A DNA stretch of 64,000 nucleotides from Pyropia haitanensis (Eukaryota > Rhodophyta > Bangiophyceae > Bangiales > Bangiaceae). The stretch's first letter is position 1; each line of letters begins with the position of its first letter. The notes beneath the pieces were generated by a model, which was given only the letters and a program-made list of their open reading frames with translations, was not told where the DNA came from and did not search any database. The position numbers and the translations under genes were made by a program. Positions 1-10,284 of the stretch are shown piece after piece. The DNA lies in NCBI GenBank assembly GCA_008729055.1, contig SDUX01000004.1, positions 434,001 through 498,000 of the forward strand, given 5' to 3'.

Positions 1-2
1 GC

Positions 3-116
3 CTCTACCTGGTGCCGGACGGGTTTGACAGCGAGAGCAGCGAGGAGGAGGAAGTGGCCAAGGGGGCGGGCGACGAGGGCGACGACGACGACGACGACGA
101 GGACGATGACGAGTAG
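3..116 (+). CDS. C-terminal end of an unidentified gene with acidic tail (partial)
   Basis: An open frame enters from the left edge and stops at the TAG at 114-116. It encodes about 37 residues that begin LYLVPDGFDSESSEEEE and finish in an almost pure Asp/Glu tail. Acidic C-termini are common in nucleolar, chromatin and chaperone proteins, but nothing here identifies the family. Its 3' end faces the 3' end of the DDX41 gene about 400 bp away, so the two genes converge. The call rests on the clean frame, the acidic composition and the stop codon. Most of the gene lies outside the window. Confidence 0.55.
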   Translation, partial: LYLVPDGFDSESSEEEEVAKGAGDEGDDDDDDEDDDE

Positions 117-515
117 GCGAGGCTCTTGTGTGCGTGTGCGCGTGGAACTGTCTACCGTACGCACCGTATTTGTCTCTTGCGCCATGGGGCGCTCCAGCGC
201 GTTGCAGGCTCAGTGCTCCGTTCCGACCGATGGGGAGTCTCGGGAGTGCGCTCCCCACGGAGGGCTCCTCGCGGTCGCTCACGGTTGGCCTTGTGGCCCG
301 CTCATGAATGGTATCATTGGGGCCTACGCCATTTGTGAAGACAACTGCTGAGCAGAAAGGAGAAAAACACCTCAGGCGCACAAGCACAGCAAAAACAAAA
401 CGGCAAGAGCTTGCTGCCCGACATACCCCGGCGCCCACCAACACCCAACACGCTGTACACGCGGCGGCGCTGTCCGTCCCCCCCTTCCCCCGCAGACAAG
501 CTGCCCCACTCCCTC
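117..515. other. Convergent 3' intergenic region
   Basis: About 400 bp between the stop of the acidic-tailed gene and the stop of DDX41. It is less GC-rich than its flanks around 300-400. Both 3' UTRs should lie here. No repeat, RNA gene or conserved coding frame was recognised. Confidence 0.5.
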
Positions 516-2861
516 TCACCAGTCTCCCCCGTACGCGCGGGTTCCCCCCCGGTCGGCAATGTAGCGCTCCCCCCCCCCCGACCCTCCCCCCGCGAGCGCC
601 TTCATCCGCTCCGTCTCGAGCTTGGGACACGCGTTGACGCGGTGGCCGAGCCCCCCACAAAAGGCGCAGCCCTTGACGCCGCCCACCTCGGTCGCGGCGT
701 ACGCGTCGGCACCGTCGCCCAGCGCGTCGCGTTCGAGGGCGACGAGCCCCGCGGGCACCCGCTGTTTGGCCTCGATCAGCAGCTGCTTGAGGTCCATGAG
801 GATGGTGGCGGAGCAGGTGGCGTTGACAAACGTGGTCGCCACCCCCGTCTTGCCACCACGGCCGGTGCGGCCGATGCGGTGCACGTAGTTCTCAATCTCC
901 TTGGGCATATCATAGTTGACCACGTGCTTGATGGCGGGGAAGTCAATGCCCTTCGCGGCCACGTCGGTAGCGACCAGGATGTCCTGCTTGCCCGCGCGGA
1001 AGGAGGACATGGCGGCTTCCCGCTCCTCCTGATCTTTGCCCCCGTGGATGGAGACGGCGTCCACGCCCTTGGACAGCAGGTACTCGTGGATGTCATCCAC
1101 GTCGCGCTTGTTCTCTGCAAAAACCAGCACCGGCGGGGGCGTCTTTTGGAGGACCGACAGCAGGTGGACGGTCTTTGCCTGGGGTGGCACCACTTCCACC
1201 TCCTGGATAATGTCCAGCGCGGCCGCGCCCGCGCGACCGACGTTCACGACTACTGGCTGGACCAGCGCAGAGGCGGCAAACGCCTGGATCTTGGACGGCA
1301 TCGTCGCGGAGAACATGAGCGTCTGGCGCTGGGCGGAAAAGTAGTCAAAGACGGCGCGGATGTCCTCCTCAAAGCCCAGGTCAATCAGCCGGTCCGCCTC
1401 GTCGAGGCACACCACCTTGCACGAGTCCAGGTGGATCCGCTTCTTGCGGAGCAGGTCCAGCAGCCGCCCGGGGGTGGCCACCACCGCGTGGACCCCCTTT
1501 TTGAGCGCCGCCAGGTCCACGGGCGCGCCGCCAATGGCCAGCAGCGCCCGCATCTCAGCGCCCGCCCCCACCTGGCCGCCCGGCGCGGCCGCCGCCGCCG
1601 CGGACCCCCCGCCGCCGTCACCACCCGCACCGCCGCCGCCGCCGCCCGCGCGCGCGGCGCGGCGCAGCCGTTCGAGCCGCCGCCACTCCTTCCGCTCCCG
1701 CTTCTCCCGCTTGGCGCGCGTCACCTCGTCCTCCACCACCGTCACCGTCGACACGCCCGCAATGTCGTCAAAAAAGCCCTGCACAACGTCGCGCGTCTGG
1801 CGGGCGAGCTCCCTGCTCGGGCAGATGAGCAGCGCGACGGGGCCCTCCCCGGCGGTCAGCGGCAGCCGCGCCTCGGCCTCCCATGCGGCGAGGACGGCGG
1901 GCAGTGCAAACGCGAGCGTCTTGCCGCTCCCCGTAAACGCAATGCCAATCATGTCGCGGCCCGCGAGGGCGACCGGGAGGCCCTGCATCTGGATGGGCGA
2001 CGGCCGCTTGATGCCCTTGGCGCGCATCGTCGACAGCAGCACCGGCGGCAGCTTCATCTCGCGGAACGTCACGCACGGCGGCGGGACGGCGGTGCCCTCA
2101 ACGAGGATGTAGTTCTTCTTGCGCACCGCCTCGTGGTGCGCCTCGCCCGCGTCGAGCAGGTACCGCGGGGGAGTCCACGACGACGGCATCGGCTCCGTGT
2201 ACGACACGTCCTTGGCGCGCTCGCCGACCGAGCGGAGCGCCTTCTTCGCCGCCAGGTCCGCCATGATCGCCGCCTCCTGCGCGGCCAGCCGCTCCAGCGC
2301 GTTGGACTGGAGGCCCGCCGTCGCCGCGCGCAGCGCGGGCGCCTGCTCCAGCAGCGGCCGCGTCGGGTCTACCACGGGCATGGCGGGCGGCTTGGCCGCC
2401 GCCGCCGCCGCCGCGGACGGCAGCGGCGCGGCCGCACCGCCGGGGGCGGCCCCCGCGGCGGCTGGCGAGCCCGCCGCCGCCGCCGCCACCGCCGCCGCCC
2501 CCTCCGTGGGTGACACCACAGCCGCCGCCAGGGTGGCAGCGGCCGCGGGCGCTGGCGTCCCTGCCGCCGCGGAAAACCGACCGCGGCGGCCGGACGGTCC
2601 CGGCGCCGCCGTAGCCACGCCGTCGCCGCCGCCGCCGCCGTCGCCGCCGCCGTCACCAGCACTACCACCCCCACCACCGCCGCCACTGGCCGCGAGGACG
2701 GCGGCGACCGGGTCGGCGCCGCCCGCGACGGCGGCGGTCAGGCGGGCGGCCGACGCGGCGGCCGCCTGCCGCCGCCGTTTGACCGGCACGTACTCATCGT
2801 CTTTTTCGAGCAGCGCCGCGACGGCGGGGTTGGGGGGGGGGAGCTCCCGCTTGTACGGCAT
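516..2861 (-). CDS. DDX41: DEAD-box RNA helicase DDX41/Abstrakt family
   Basis: Predicted 781-residue ATP-dependent RNA helicase, close to animal DDX41/Abstrakt and plant RH35, which associate with the spliceosomal C complex in the nucleus. Motifs in order: DDEYVPVKRRRQ near the N-terminus (as in DDX41); SWTPPRY; Q motif PSPIQMQG; Walker A AFTGSGKT at about residue 310; PSRELARQT at about 345; DEAD at about 486; SAT at about 515; HRIGRTGRGG at about 659; then the family's CCHC zinc knuckle CAFCGGLGHRVNAC at about 729-742. The ATG at 2859-2861 is chosen because MPYKRELPPPNP starts just before the conserved N-terminal motif; the frame stays open further upstream but is Pro/Arg-rich noise. Oddities are an Ala/Gly/Pro-rich N-terminal insertion and a charged, Gly-rich insertion of about 85 residues after motif Ia. 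It is a single exon with no frame break. Confidence 0.95.
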   Translation of the reverse strand: MPYKRELPPPNPAVAALLEKDDEYVPVKRRRQAAAASAARLTAAVAGGADPVAAVLAASGGGGGGGSAGDGGGDGGGGGDGVATAAPGPSGRRGRFSAAAGTPAPAAAATLAAAVVSPTEGAAAVAAAAAGSPAAAGAAPGGAAAPLPSAAAAAAAKPPAMPVVDPTRPLLEQAPALRAATAGLQSNALERLAAQEAAIMADLAAKKALRSVGERAKDVSYTEPMPSSWTPPRYLLDAGEAHHEAVRKKNYILVEGTAVPPPCVTFREMKLPPVLLSTMRAKGIKRPSPIQMQGLPVALAGRDMIGIAFTGSGKTLAFALPAVLAAWEAEARLPLTAGEGPVALLICPSRELARQTRDVVQGFFDDIAGVSTVTVVEDEVTRAKREKRERKEWRRLERLRRAARAGGGGGGAGGDGGGGSAAAAAAPGGQVGAGAEMRALLAIGGAPVDLAALKKGVHAVVATPGRLLDLLRKKRIHLDSCKVVCLDEADRLIDLGFEEDIRAVFDYFSAQRQTLMFSATMPSKIQAFAASALVQPVVVNVGRAGAAALDIIQEVEVVPPQAKTVHLLSVLQKTPPPVLVFAENKRDVDDIHEYLLSKGVDAVSIHGGKDQEEREAAMSSFRAGKQDILVATDVAAKGIDFPAIKHVVNYDMPKEIENYVHRIGRTGRGGKTGVATTFVNATCSATILMDLKQLLIEAKQRVPAGLVALERDALGDGADAYAATEVGGVKGCAFCGGLGHRVNACPKLETERMKALAGGGSGGGERYIADRGGTRAYGGDW

Positions 2862-3450
2862 GGCCGCCGCCGGCAGCCACGACGACGGCGGCACCGTGCG
2901 GTACAGCACACACACACCGAGAGGCGGGCGGTGACGCACACGGAAGGCGGGGCGGGGACGAGTGCCCACGCGGCCAAGGTTGGCCAGCCGCACCTGCCGA
3001 GCGGGACAGCTGGATGTTCGTGACACGTGGACACGTGTGTTGCAATTCCGTTTGGGTGAGCTACTTGAGAACGCGACCTGGTCACGCGCCTGCCGTTTCC
3101 GCGACGGACGCCCGACCACCGTTGGCGCCGCTTCCACCAGCAGCGCCTCCCTCCCGGATGCTGGGAGAGCAGCATGGAACCCTCCTGAGAACGCCCACCA
3201 ACTCGGGCACGTGTGTTGCGTACAGGCAAGCAGTCTAGCCAGCACACATAGGGCGGGCGGAATCACCTGCTCCGGCCGCCTCGTCGGGGCTGTCACCAAC
3301 AAGTGAGGGCTGGGCGCCCCCGCGCGACGACTGCCTGGTGGCGCGCAGCAACCACCCGTGTGCACCTCTTCTCCGTCTGCATACGCCACCAACAATAACC
3401 CCTCCCTCCCTCCCCTCCCCACTCCCCACCCCCCCCCACCACCCCCCAAC
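2862..3450. promoter_or_regulatory. Upstream region of DDX41
   Basis: About 590 bp between the DDX41 start codon and the 3' end of the next minus-strand gene. It should hold the DDX41 promoter and 5' UTR. No TATA element or recognisable motif stands out. The C-rich stretch at 3400-3450 is 3' flank of the FkbM gene. Confidence 0.35.
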
Positions 3451-5486
3451 TCAGCGCTTGCCGCCGCCCGCCGCGTCGCGCAGCCCCCACGGCCCCTGAC
3501 ACGCCGGCAGGTTCTTGCTCAGCTCCCGCAGCAGCGCCGCCCGCAGCGGGTCGTCCCGCCGCACCGCGATGCAGTTGTGCCAGCCCATGTAGGCCGGCTC
3601 GTCGAGCGCCGGCTCGGCCCAGTCGCCGTCAAAGCGCAGCAGCGTGGCGCCGCGGCCGAGCTTGTAGCTCTCAAAGCCGAGCCCCGCAAACGCCGCCGCC
3701 GCGCCGGCGTGGGTCGTGCCGGGGCCACCCGCCACCGCACGCATCAGCTGGTGGCACTCCCACAGCACCAGCCGCGCGGCAGAGACGGTCGCTGGGGAGG
3801 CGGCGAGCGCGGCGGCGTCGTAGCCTTCGACGTCAATCTTGAGCAGGTCGATGGGGTAGGTGCGCGCCGTGGGGGGGGTGCCCGCCGGCGGGCGTGGCAG
3901 CCGCTGGGACGGGGGGAGGCCGGCGGTGGCGGCCGTGAGGATGTTGTCCAGCGTATCCACTTTGATCTTCTGCGATGGGGGTGGGGGGGGGGCGGGGGGT
4001 ACAATAGGAGAGAGGGCGGCGATGCGTAGAAAACAAAAGCAACGAAGGTGTGCCACAGGCCCAGACAGGTGCCGGGCAGTTAGCGACACTCGTCTACCAA
4101 CGGGCGCCACGAGACGCGCACCGGCCACGCAACGCACGGTCGCCGCCGGCACGCCGACACCCAAGCCCGCCCGCCCCACCCGTCCGCCTGTCCGCTGGCC
4201 ACCACCGCCGCCGGCGCTCCATCGCCCGCCCCGGCGGCCACCCGCGCGCGGCGACGCGCGCCACCCACAGCCGCCCAGCCCGCAGCGCTCCCCGCACCCG
4301 CCGTCGCATCCCACACTCCCTCCTCCCACCCTCCACACACCCCCCCCCCCCCCCCCCCCCCCCTGCCGCCACGCGCCCAAACCGTACAATATAGTCGTAC
4401 CGGCGGCCGTCCCGCTCCGGCGCCCCGTCTGGCCACAAGCCACTCGTCTGGCTGCCCGCCGCGTCCCGCGCGCGCCGAAACGTTGCCCGCCGCGTCGCGT
4501 TGCCGACGAGCGACTGGAGGAGCGTCACCCCCCCCGCCGCCGTCACGCCCGCCGCGCCCGCGTCCGCGTCGGGCACCCGCTGCCGCGCGAGCGTGTCGGC
4601 CAGCCGCCCCGCCGTGTCCGGGTTGCCCTCCACCGCGTACACGCGCGGCGACGCGTACGCGCGGCGCCACGCGTCGAGGGACTGGCCCTGGTTGGCGCCC
4701 ACGTCAACGACCACGGGGCGCTCCCGGTGGGCCACGCCCGCCGCGCCGCCGCCCGCGTCGGCGGCAGCGGCAGCGGCAGCGCCCGCACCGGCGGCGGTGG
4801 TAGCCGCGGTGGCGGTCGTGTTGTCGGTCACGCCCTGGCCGTCGGTGGCGGCGAGGCGGCCGCGCGCGGCGGCGAGGACGTCCTTAAAGCCCGTCGAGCC
4901 CGCCTCGCCCCAAAATACGCGCGCACGGTCGGACGTCAGCAGCGCCGCCGTCGCCGCCGCGCACGCCGCGGTGGCCGCGTCGACGTGGCGGCCCGCCGCC
5001 GGCCGCGCCGCCGGCGTCGGTGGCGGTGGCGTCGGCGCCGGCCGGGCGCGCGCCGCCCCCGGCGCTCCCCCGTCTCGGCTGGCCGCCGCCGCCGTCGCCG
5101 CCGTTGCCGTTGCCGCCGCCGCCGCCGCCGTCGCCGCCGCCGCCGCTGCCGTCGCGCCCGCGTTGGCCACCGACGCGCCCGTGGCGGTCCACTCGCCGCC
5201 CCCCCCCACGCCCAACGGCGAGAGGCGCGCGGTCAGCAGCGGCCGCGCGGGCGCCACCACCATCACCACCACCACCGCCGTCGCGGCAAACACCACCGCC
5301 GCGGTCAGCGTGGCCACCCGCGCGGCGCCAAACAGCGCGCCGCGGGCCCAGCCGGCGTCCCCACCGCCGCCACCACCGCCGCCACCGCCACCACCACCCG
5401 CGCGCGGCGGCAGGGGCGTGCCGCCGCCGTCGCCACCACAATACGCACACCCGCCGGCGCCGTCGTCGTCCCGCCCCCCCCACTTG

Positions 5487-5530
<44 letters not shown>

Positions 5531-5635
5531 GCGTGCCCGCCGCGCAAACCGCTCGTGCCGGTAGTGGTGGTCCCGCCGGTGGCCCGGGTCTTCGGCGTCC
5601 GACGCACAGGGGGGCGGCGAGGAGGACGGCGCCAT
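3451..5635 (-). CDS. FkbM-family methyltransferase, type II membrane protein (paralogue 1)
   Basis: Two exons, 5635-4388 and 3969-3451, joined over a 418-bp intron (donor GTACGG, acceptor CATCGCAG, phase 0), give 588 residues. FkbM proteins are SAM-dependent O-methyltransferases, many acting on sugars. SAM-binding motif RPVVVDVGANQGQS lies at about residue 304, followed by VYAVEGNPDTAGRL. The second FkbM signature, DLLKIDVEGYDAAAL, is in exon 2 at about residue 456. The C-terminus has YMGWHNCIAVRRDDPLR. A hydrophobic segment (TLTAAVVFAATAVVVVMVV, about residues 107-126) after a basic, Ala-rich N-terminus suggests a Golgi-type signal anchor with a lumenal catalytic domain. The start ATG at 5633-5635 is the first in-frame ATG before the anchor; a longer N-terminus is possible. 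A paralogue with the same intron position lies at 12.1-14.2 kb. The substrate is unknown. Confidence 0.85.
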
Positions 5636-5977
5636 CGCGGGCGGGCCGCCGCGGCAGCGGCCGCAAAATGCCAAGAGCCGCCGGCGGGGTTGGGTTGGGC
5701 GGACCGTGGCAGTGGGCGGCGGGGGGGGGGGGGGGGAGGTGGGGGAAGGAGGCGGACCACCGCGCGAGCGCTCGCAGCGGCAACCGCGGCACGCCGACGC
5801 GGAACGCCGCGGCCCACCGGCGGCCGACCGCGGCGACCAGCGGCGCGCGCCTTTGACGCCGACCGCCGCGGCGGGCGCAGTGGCGGCGCGGCACCCTTGC
5901 CGCTGGAAGCTCAACCCCCTCTCACGACCCGGCCGCTTCCCCCCCCCCCCTGCCGCCGCCGCCGCTACCGTTGGGAC

Positions 5978-6001
5978 AAAAAAAAAAAAAAAAAAAAAAA
6001 A
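5978..6001. repeat. A24 homopolymer
   Basis: Twenty-four consecutive A residues in an otherwise GC-rich intergenic region. It could be the tail scar of a retroposed transcript or a simple mononucleotide repeat. No gene fragment was recognised immediately 5' of it. Confidence 0.8.
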
Positions 6002-6202
6002 CCCCGCCAGTCACGGCCCCCACGGCTCGCACGCCGGGTCAACCCCCCCGCACCCCCCCCCCCCACCCCATAGTCAGAAACATTGGTCGAGCGGGCGGCC
6101 GGGCGGGAGAAAAAAACGTCCACATGAGGTGGCGGCAGGGACTGGCGGGGAGTAGCTGGTGGCGGGCGGCCACCGCGGTCACGGCGTGACCGGGCCACCT
6201 CC

Positions 6203-6251
6203 CCGCGGGCGGGCGGGCGGGCGGGCGGGCGGGCGGGCGGGCGGGCGGGCG
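6203..6251. repeat. GGGC tetranucleotide microsatellite
   Basis: About eleven to twelve perfect tandem GGGC units. On the G strand this is a candidate for G-quadruplex formation. It lies about 1.3 kb upstream of the MCM5 ATG and 0.57 kb upstream of the FkbM start. Confidence 0.9.
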
Positions 6252-7239
6252 TCGGCCGCGCCGAAAAAAAATTTGTACGCGCCCGCCGTCAGCGCCACGG
6301 CGGTGGCGGCGGAGGCGAGACCGGCAGCGGGGGCACGTCCAAGGCGGCCAGCGGCGGCGACGCGGCCGCGCCGCCGTCAGCGGCGCGGCGCGGAGCAGCC
6401 GATGGCCGCGTCGCGGCCGCCGGCGGCAGCAGCTGCCAACCGCCGACGGGGCAGGGATGAGGCGCGGGGGGGGGGGTGCCGCCAGCTGTGACGGCGGCCG
6501 CGTGGGGCGCCGAGTGGCCACTACGGACAGCGTCGGTTGCGAGGGCGGCGGCCGCCGCCTGCTGGCAGAGCCGTCCTCCCCGCGGCGGGGGTGGGCGTTG
6601 CCGGCCGCGGCGCGGGCGCCTCGGTCACCGCCACACCCCTCGGTGTGGGATCCTCGGTGCCAACACACGCGTCTCCCCAGAAGCAGCTGATACCGGATCA
6701 CCCAATTCAGGCGGCTGCTTTTTGTATCAAAGTCAGGCAATGGGATCCGACGCGATCGCCCCCCTGCAACCCTTTGAAAGTAACACGTGGCGACGAGCGG
6801 ATCCACACCAGCCCATTGGACAGCCGCGACCGTTTCTTTTTGGCGCCAAACGCGGTTGACCCGACCCCCACCCAAACTCCCATCACCGCTCCCCCACGCC
6901 GCGCCACCAGACGGCCACTAGAGTGAGCAACTCCCGCCATCACCGCCGCCCGTTTCCCGCCCTTTTTTTTGTTCTGTGTGCTCGTCGCCGGCTGCTCGCG
7001 GCGGCGGCCGCGCCACGCGCCACGTGCGCCCCCCCCCTTCTCTCCCCCCCAGCCGCGGCGCGACGCTCGCCACCCACCGGCAGCGTCCGCGCCGCGACCA
7101 GCCCCCCCGACGCGTCGCGTGTCCAGCGTGGCTGGCGGCTGGGTTCCCGTATCCCCCCTCCCGCGCCGACCGCCCTGCGCTCCGCCCTCTTGCACGGCGC
7201 CGCTGCCGCCGTGTCGGTAGTAGCGTCCCGCCCCCTCCG

Positions 7240-7580
7240 CCCTCCTTTCCTTGGCTCGCCTCCCGCTGCGCCTGCCCCTCACCGTTGCTGTTGCTCACCC
7301 GTTGGTCCGGAACGCTCCCCCCCCCCCCGCCCCTTTCATCCTCCCCGACCTCCTTCCCGACGCTCCCCTGCCCGGCTCCATCCCCACCTCCTGCTCGCCT
7401 CCCCCTCCAACCTCTTCACGACGCTCCCCTGCCCGGCTTCATCCCCACCTCCTCTGCTCGCCTCCCCCTCCAACCTCTTCACGACGCTCCCCCGCCCGGC
7501 TCCATCCCCATCTCCTGCGCGCCCCCCCCCTCCAACCCCTCGCCGCCCCTCCCATCCCGCCCCCCCCCGCGCCCCCGCCG
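7240..7580 (+). promoter_or_regulatory. Pyrimidine-rich 5' leader of MCM5
   Basis: Almost entirely C and T on the coding strand, with an internal imperfect repeat of about 60 bp (around 7345-7530, sharing CTCCCCTCCAACCTCTTCAC-like text). It ends at the MCM5 ATG. Similar CT-rich stretches precede the genes at 18.1, 24.7, 32.7 and 60.1 kb. Confidence 0.5.
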
Positions 7581-7582
7581 CC

Positions 7583-10284
7583 ATGGACTGGGACCGCGGC
7601 TCCGTCTACTACTCGTACCAAGCCCAAGAGCAGTCCCGCCGCGGCGACGGCAGCGCCGCGACCGGCGGCACCGGCACTGGCAGCACCCCCCCCCCCGGCG
7701 GCGGCACCGCCGCCGCCGCCCTCAGCGGCCTCCCCGCCCAACGCCGCTTCTCCGCCTTCCTCCTCGGCTTTACCGACGCCCGCGGCGCCTTCCCCTACCG
7801 GGAGCGCCTGCGGGCGGCGGCGCTCGCGCGTGCCGCCGCCATCGACGCGTCGTTGGAGGACCTCCTCCATTACGACGCGCCGCTGGCGGCGGCGCTGCGC
7901 GCGCGGCCGACGGAGCTGCTGCCGCGGCTGGAGCGTGCCGCGACGGCGGCGGCGGCGTTGCTCGCACACAACGTGACGCTGCCGGCGGTGGCGGGGGCGG
8001 GGGGGGGGACGCTGGGGGGGGGGAGGGGGGGGCGCAGCGGAGGGTGCCGCCGGTGGTGAGGGAGGGGGTGGGGAGGCGGCGCTGCTCGGCCTCGCCGAGG
8101 ATTCCGCCGAGGCGGCCGCCGCGCGTGCCTACGCCGCGGGCGTGGACGACGAGGCGGTGCGGGAGCGGGCGGCGGCGCTGGAGCGGGCGGGCATGCAGGT
8201 GGTGCTCGGCTCGGCCGAGGCGTGCCGCCCGATCCGTGCGCTCCACGCGGCGCACGTGTCGCGCCTCGTCCGCGTCAGCGGCATGGTCATTGCCGCGTCC
8301 AAGACGGCGGTCAAGGCGACGCGCGTGCGGCTGCAGTGCCGGCACTGCCGCAACGAGACGAGCGTGGAGGTCAAGGCGGGGCTCGGCGGGTTTGTGCTGC
8401 CGCGGTTTTGTCGGGCGGGCCGGCCCGCCGCGGGTGCCACCGCGGGGGGGGGGTGGGGGGGGACGACGACGCGTGCCCGCTCGACCCGTACGTGGTCGTT
8501 GCGGACGCGTCGGCGTACGTGGACGCGCAGCGGCTCAAGCTGCAGGAGCTGCCCGAGCAGGTGCCCACCGGCGAGATGCCCCGCTCCATCGAGCTCGCCG
8601 TCGACCGCCGGCTGACCGACCTCGCCGCCCCCGGCGTGCGCATCAGCGTCGTGGGCGTGTACAGCGTGTACGACGCGGCGTCGGGCGGGGCGGCGGTGCG
8701 CGCCGCCCGCGGCGGCGCCTCTGCCGCCGTGCGGTCCCCGTACGTGCGGGTGGTGGGCCTCGACGTGGAAGCCGCGGCGGGCTACTCGGGCGGCCGCACC
8801 GTCGCGGGCTTTGGGCTGGACGAGGAGGAGGCGATGCTCGCGCTGTCGCGCCAGCCGGGGCTGTACGCGCGGCTCGCGCGGAGCGTCGCGCCCGAAATCT
8901 ACGGCCACGCCGACGTCAAGCGCGCGATCGCGGCGCTGCTCTTTGGCGGCGCCCCCGACAAGCGGCTGCCCGACGGCATGCGCCTGCGCGGGGACATCAA
9001 CGTGCTGCTGCTCGGGGATCCGTCGACGGCCAAGTCGCAGCTGCTCAAGTTTGTCGAGCGCGCCGCGCCCGTCTCGGTCTACACGTCGGGCAAGGGCTCC
9101 TCCGCCGCGGGCCTGACCGCGTCGGTGGTGCGCGACGCGGGCCACGGGGAGTTCCACCTCGAGGGCGGCGCGATGGTCCTTGCCGACGGCGGCGTCGTGT
9201 GCATTGACGAGTTTGACAAGATGGACGCCCGCGACCGGGTGGCGATCCACGAGGCGATGGAGCAGCAGACCATCTCCATCGCCAAGGCGGGCATCACGGC
9301 GGTGCTCAACGCGCGGGCGGCGGTGCTGGCGGCGGCCAACCCGGCGTTTGGCCGCTACGACGACACCCGGTCGTCGGCGGAGAACATCGAGTTCCAGTCG
9401 ACGATCCTCTCCCGCTTTGACCTCATCTTTATCGTCCGCGACGTGCGGGACGACGCGCGGGACCGGGCGATTGCCCACCACGTGATGGGGCTCCACATGC
9501 GGGGGTCCGCGCCGGGGGGGGGCGCGAGGGGGGGGGGGGGCGGGGGGACGCACCCCACGGGGCGGGGCTGCTCGCCGCCGCGGACGCGCTCGCGGCGAAC
9601 GCGTCCAACGAGGCGGCCGCCACCCGTCGTGGTGGTGGGGGTGGCGGCGGCAGCGGCGGCGGCGGCGGCGACGCGGCTGGCGGCACCGACGGCGGCGACG
9701 CGGCCGCCACCGACCACATTGACATCGAGACGCTCCAGCGCTACGTGGCGTACGCGCGCGCGCGGGCGGCCCCCCGCCTCTCTGCCGAAGCCGCCGCCCT
9801 CCTCCGCAACACGTACGTCTCCATCCGGGAGCAAGTCCGGTGCCGCCAACTCGGCGACGACGCCGACGGCGGCGGCGGCGGCGAGCGGGCGGTGCCGATC
9901 ACCGTCCGGCAGCTCGAGGCGATCGTCCGCCTCGCCGAGGCGCTCGCGAAAATGACGCTCGCGGCCGTCGCGTCGGAGCGCCACGTGGCCGAGGCGGTCC
10001 GCCTGTTCCGCGTCGCGACGCTCGACGCCGCGTCGGCGGGCGCGACCGCGGCGGCCGCGGACGGGGCGCTCCGCCCCGAGGTGCGCCTCGAGGTGCAGCG
10101 GGTGGAGGCGGCGCTCCGCCGGCGGCTGCCGGTGGGCGCCGTCGCCGCCGAGCGGCGGCTGCTCGACTACTTTCGGGGGGAAGCGTACGGGGAGTTTGCC
10201 GTCCGCCGCGCGCTGAGCGTGATGGTGCGGCGGGGGGAACTCGAGTGGCGGCGGCAGCGAAAGTATGTGTACCGGGCGCGGTAG
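7583..10284 (+). CDS. MCM5: Replicative helicase subunit MCM5 (frame broken at G runs)
   Basis: About 900 codons encoding a subunit of the MCM2-7 helicase, which licenses origins and unwinds DNA in the nucleus. The N-terminus reads [14 protein letters not shown], then [11 protein letters not shown], as in other MCM5. A zinc-finger region has CRHC and FC followed by CPLDPY. The AAA+ core has Walker [14 protein letters not shown], Walker [10 protein letters not shown], the sensor segment [14 protein letters not shown] and arginine finger SRFD. The C-terminus has [20 protein letters not shown] and a winged-helix end [16 protein letters not shown]. No single frame covers the gene: it shifts at G runs near 7999-8032, 8444-8462 and 9514-9547. 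All three breaks lie in Gly-rich linkers between conserved blocks. Because MCM5 is essential and every conserved block is intact, homopolymer-length errors are far likelier than a pseudogene. The start is the ATG at 7583; the stop is TAG at 10282-10284. Confidence 0.93.

Larger units (their letters stand above)
5636..7582. promoter_or_regulatory. Divergent promoter region between FkbM paralogue 1 and MCM5
   Basis: About 1.9 kb separating two divergently transcribed genes. It contains an A24 run (5978-6001) close to a C9 run (6054-6062), and a tetranucleotide GGGC array (6203-6251). The block 6640-6920 is lower in GC and not obviously repetitive. The last ~340 bp before the MCM5 ATG (7240-7580) is strongly pyrimidine-rich on the coding strand and likely forms the promoter and 5' leader. 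No coding frame with family similarity was recognised. Confidence 0.45.

Noticed and set aside
2862..3449. N-terminal extension of DDX41 up to 3449
   Set aside because: The frame is open, but the sequence is low-complexity, unlike any DDX41 N-terminus; MPYKRELPPP at 2861 directly precedes the conserved DDEYVPVKRRRQ motif.
7999..9547. Programmed ribosomal frameshifting at the G runs of MCM5
   Set aside because: Three independent shifts in one essential gene, and similar shifts in unrelated genes, make run-length error much more likely; no slippery heptamer with a clear downstream structure was seen.
7583..10284. MCM5 as a pseudogene or as three separate genes
   Set aside because: All conserved blocks are present in order and intact; only Gly-linker homopolymers break the frame.
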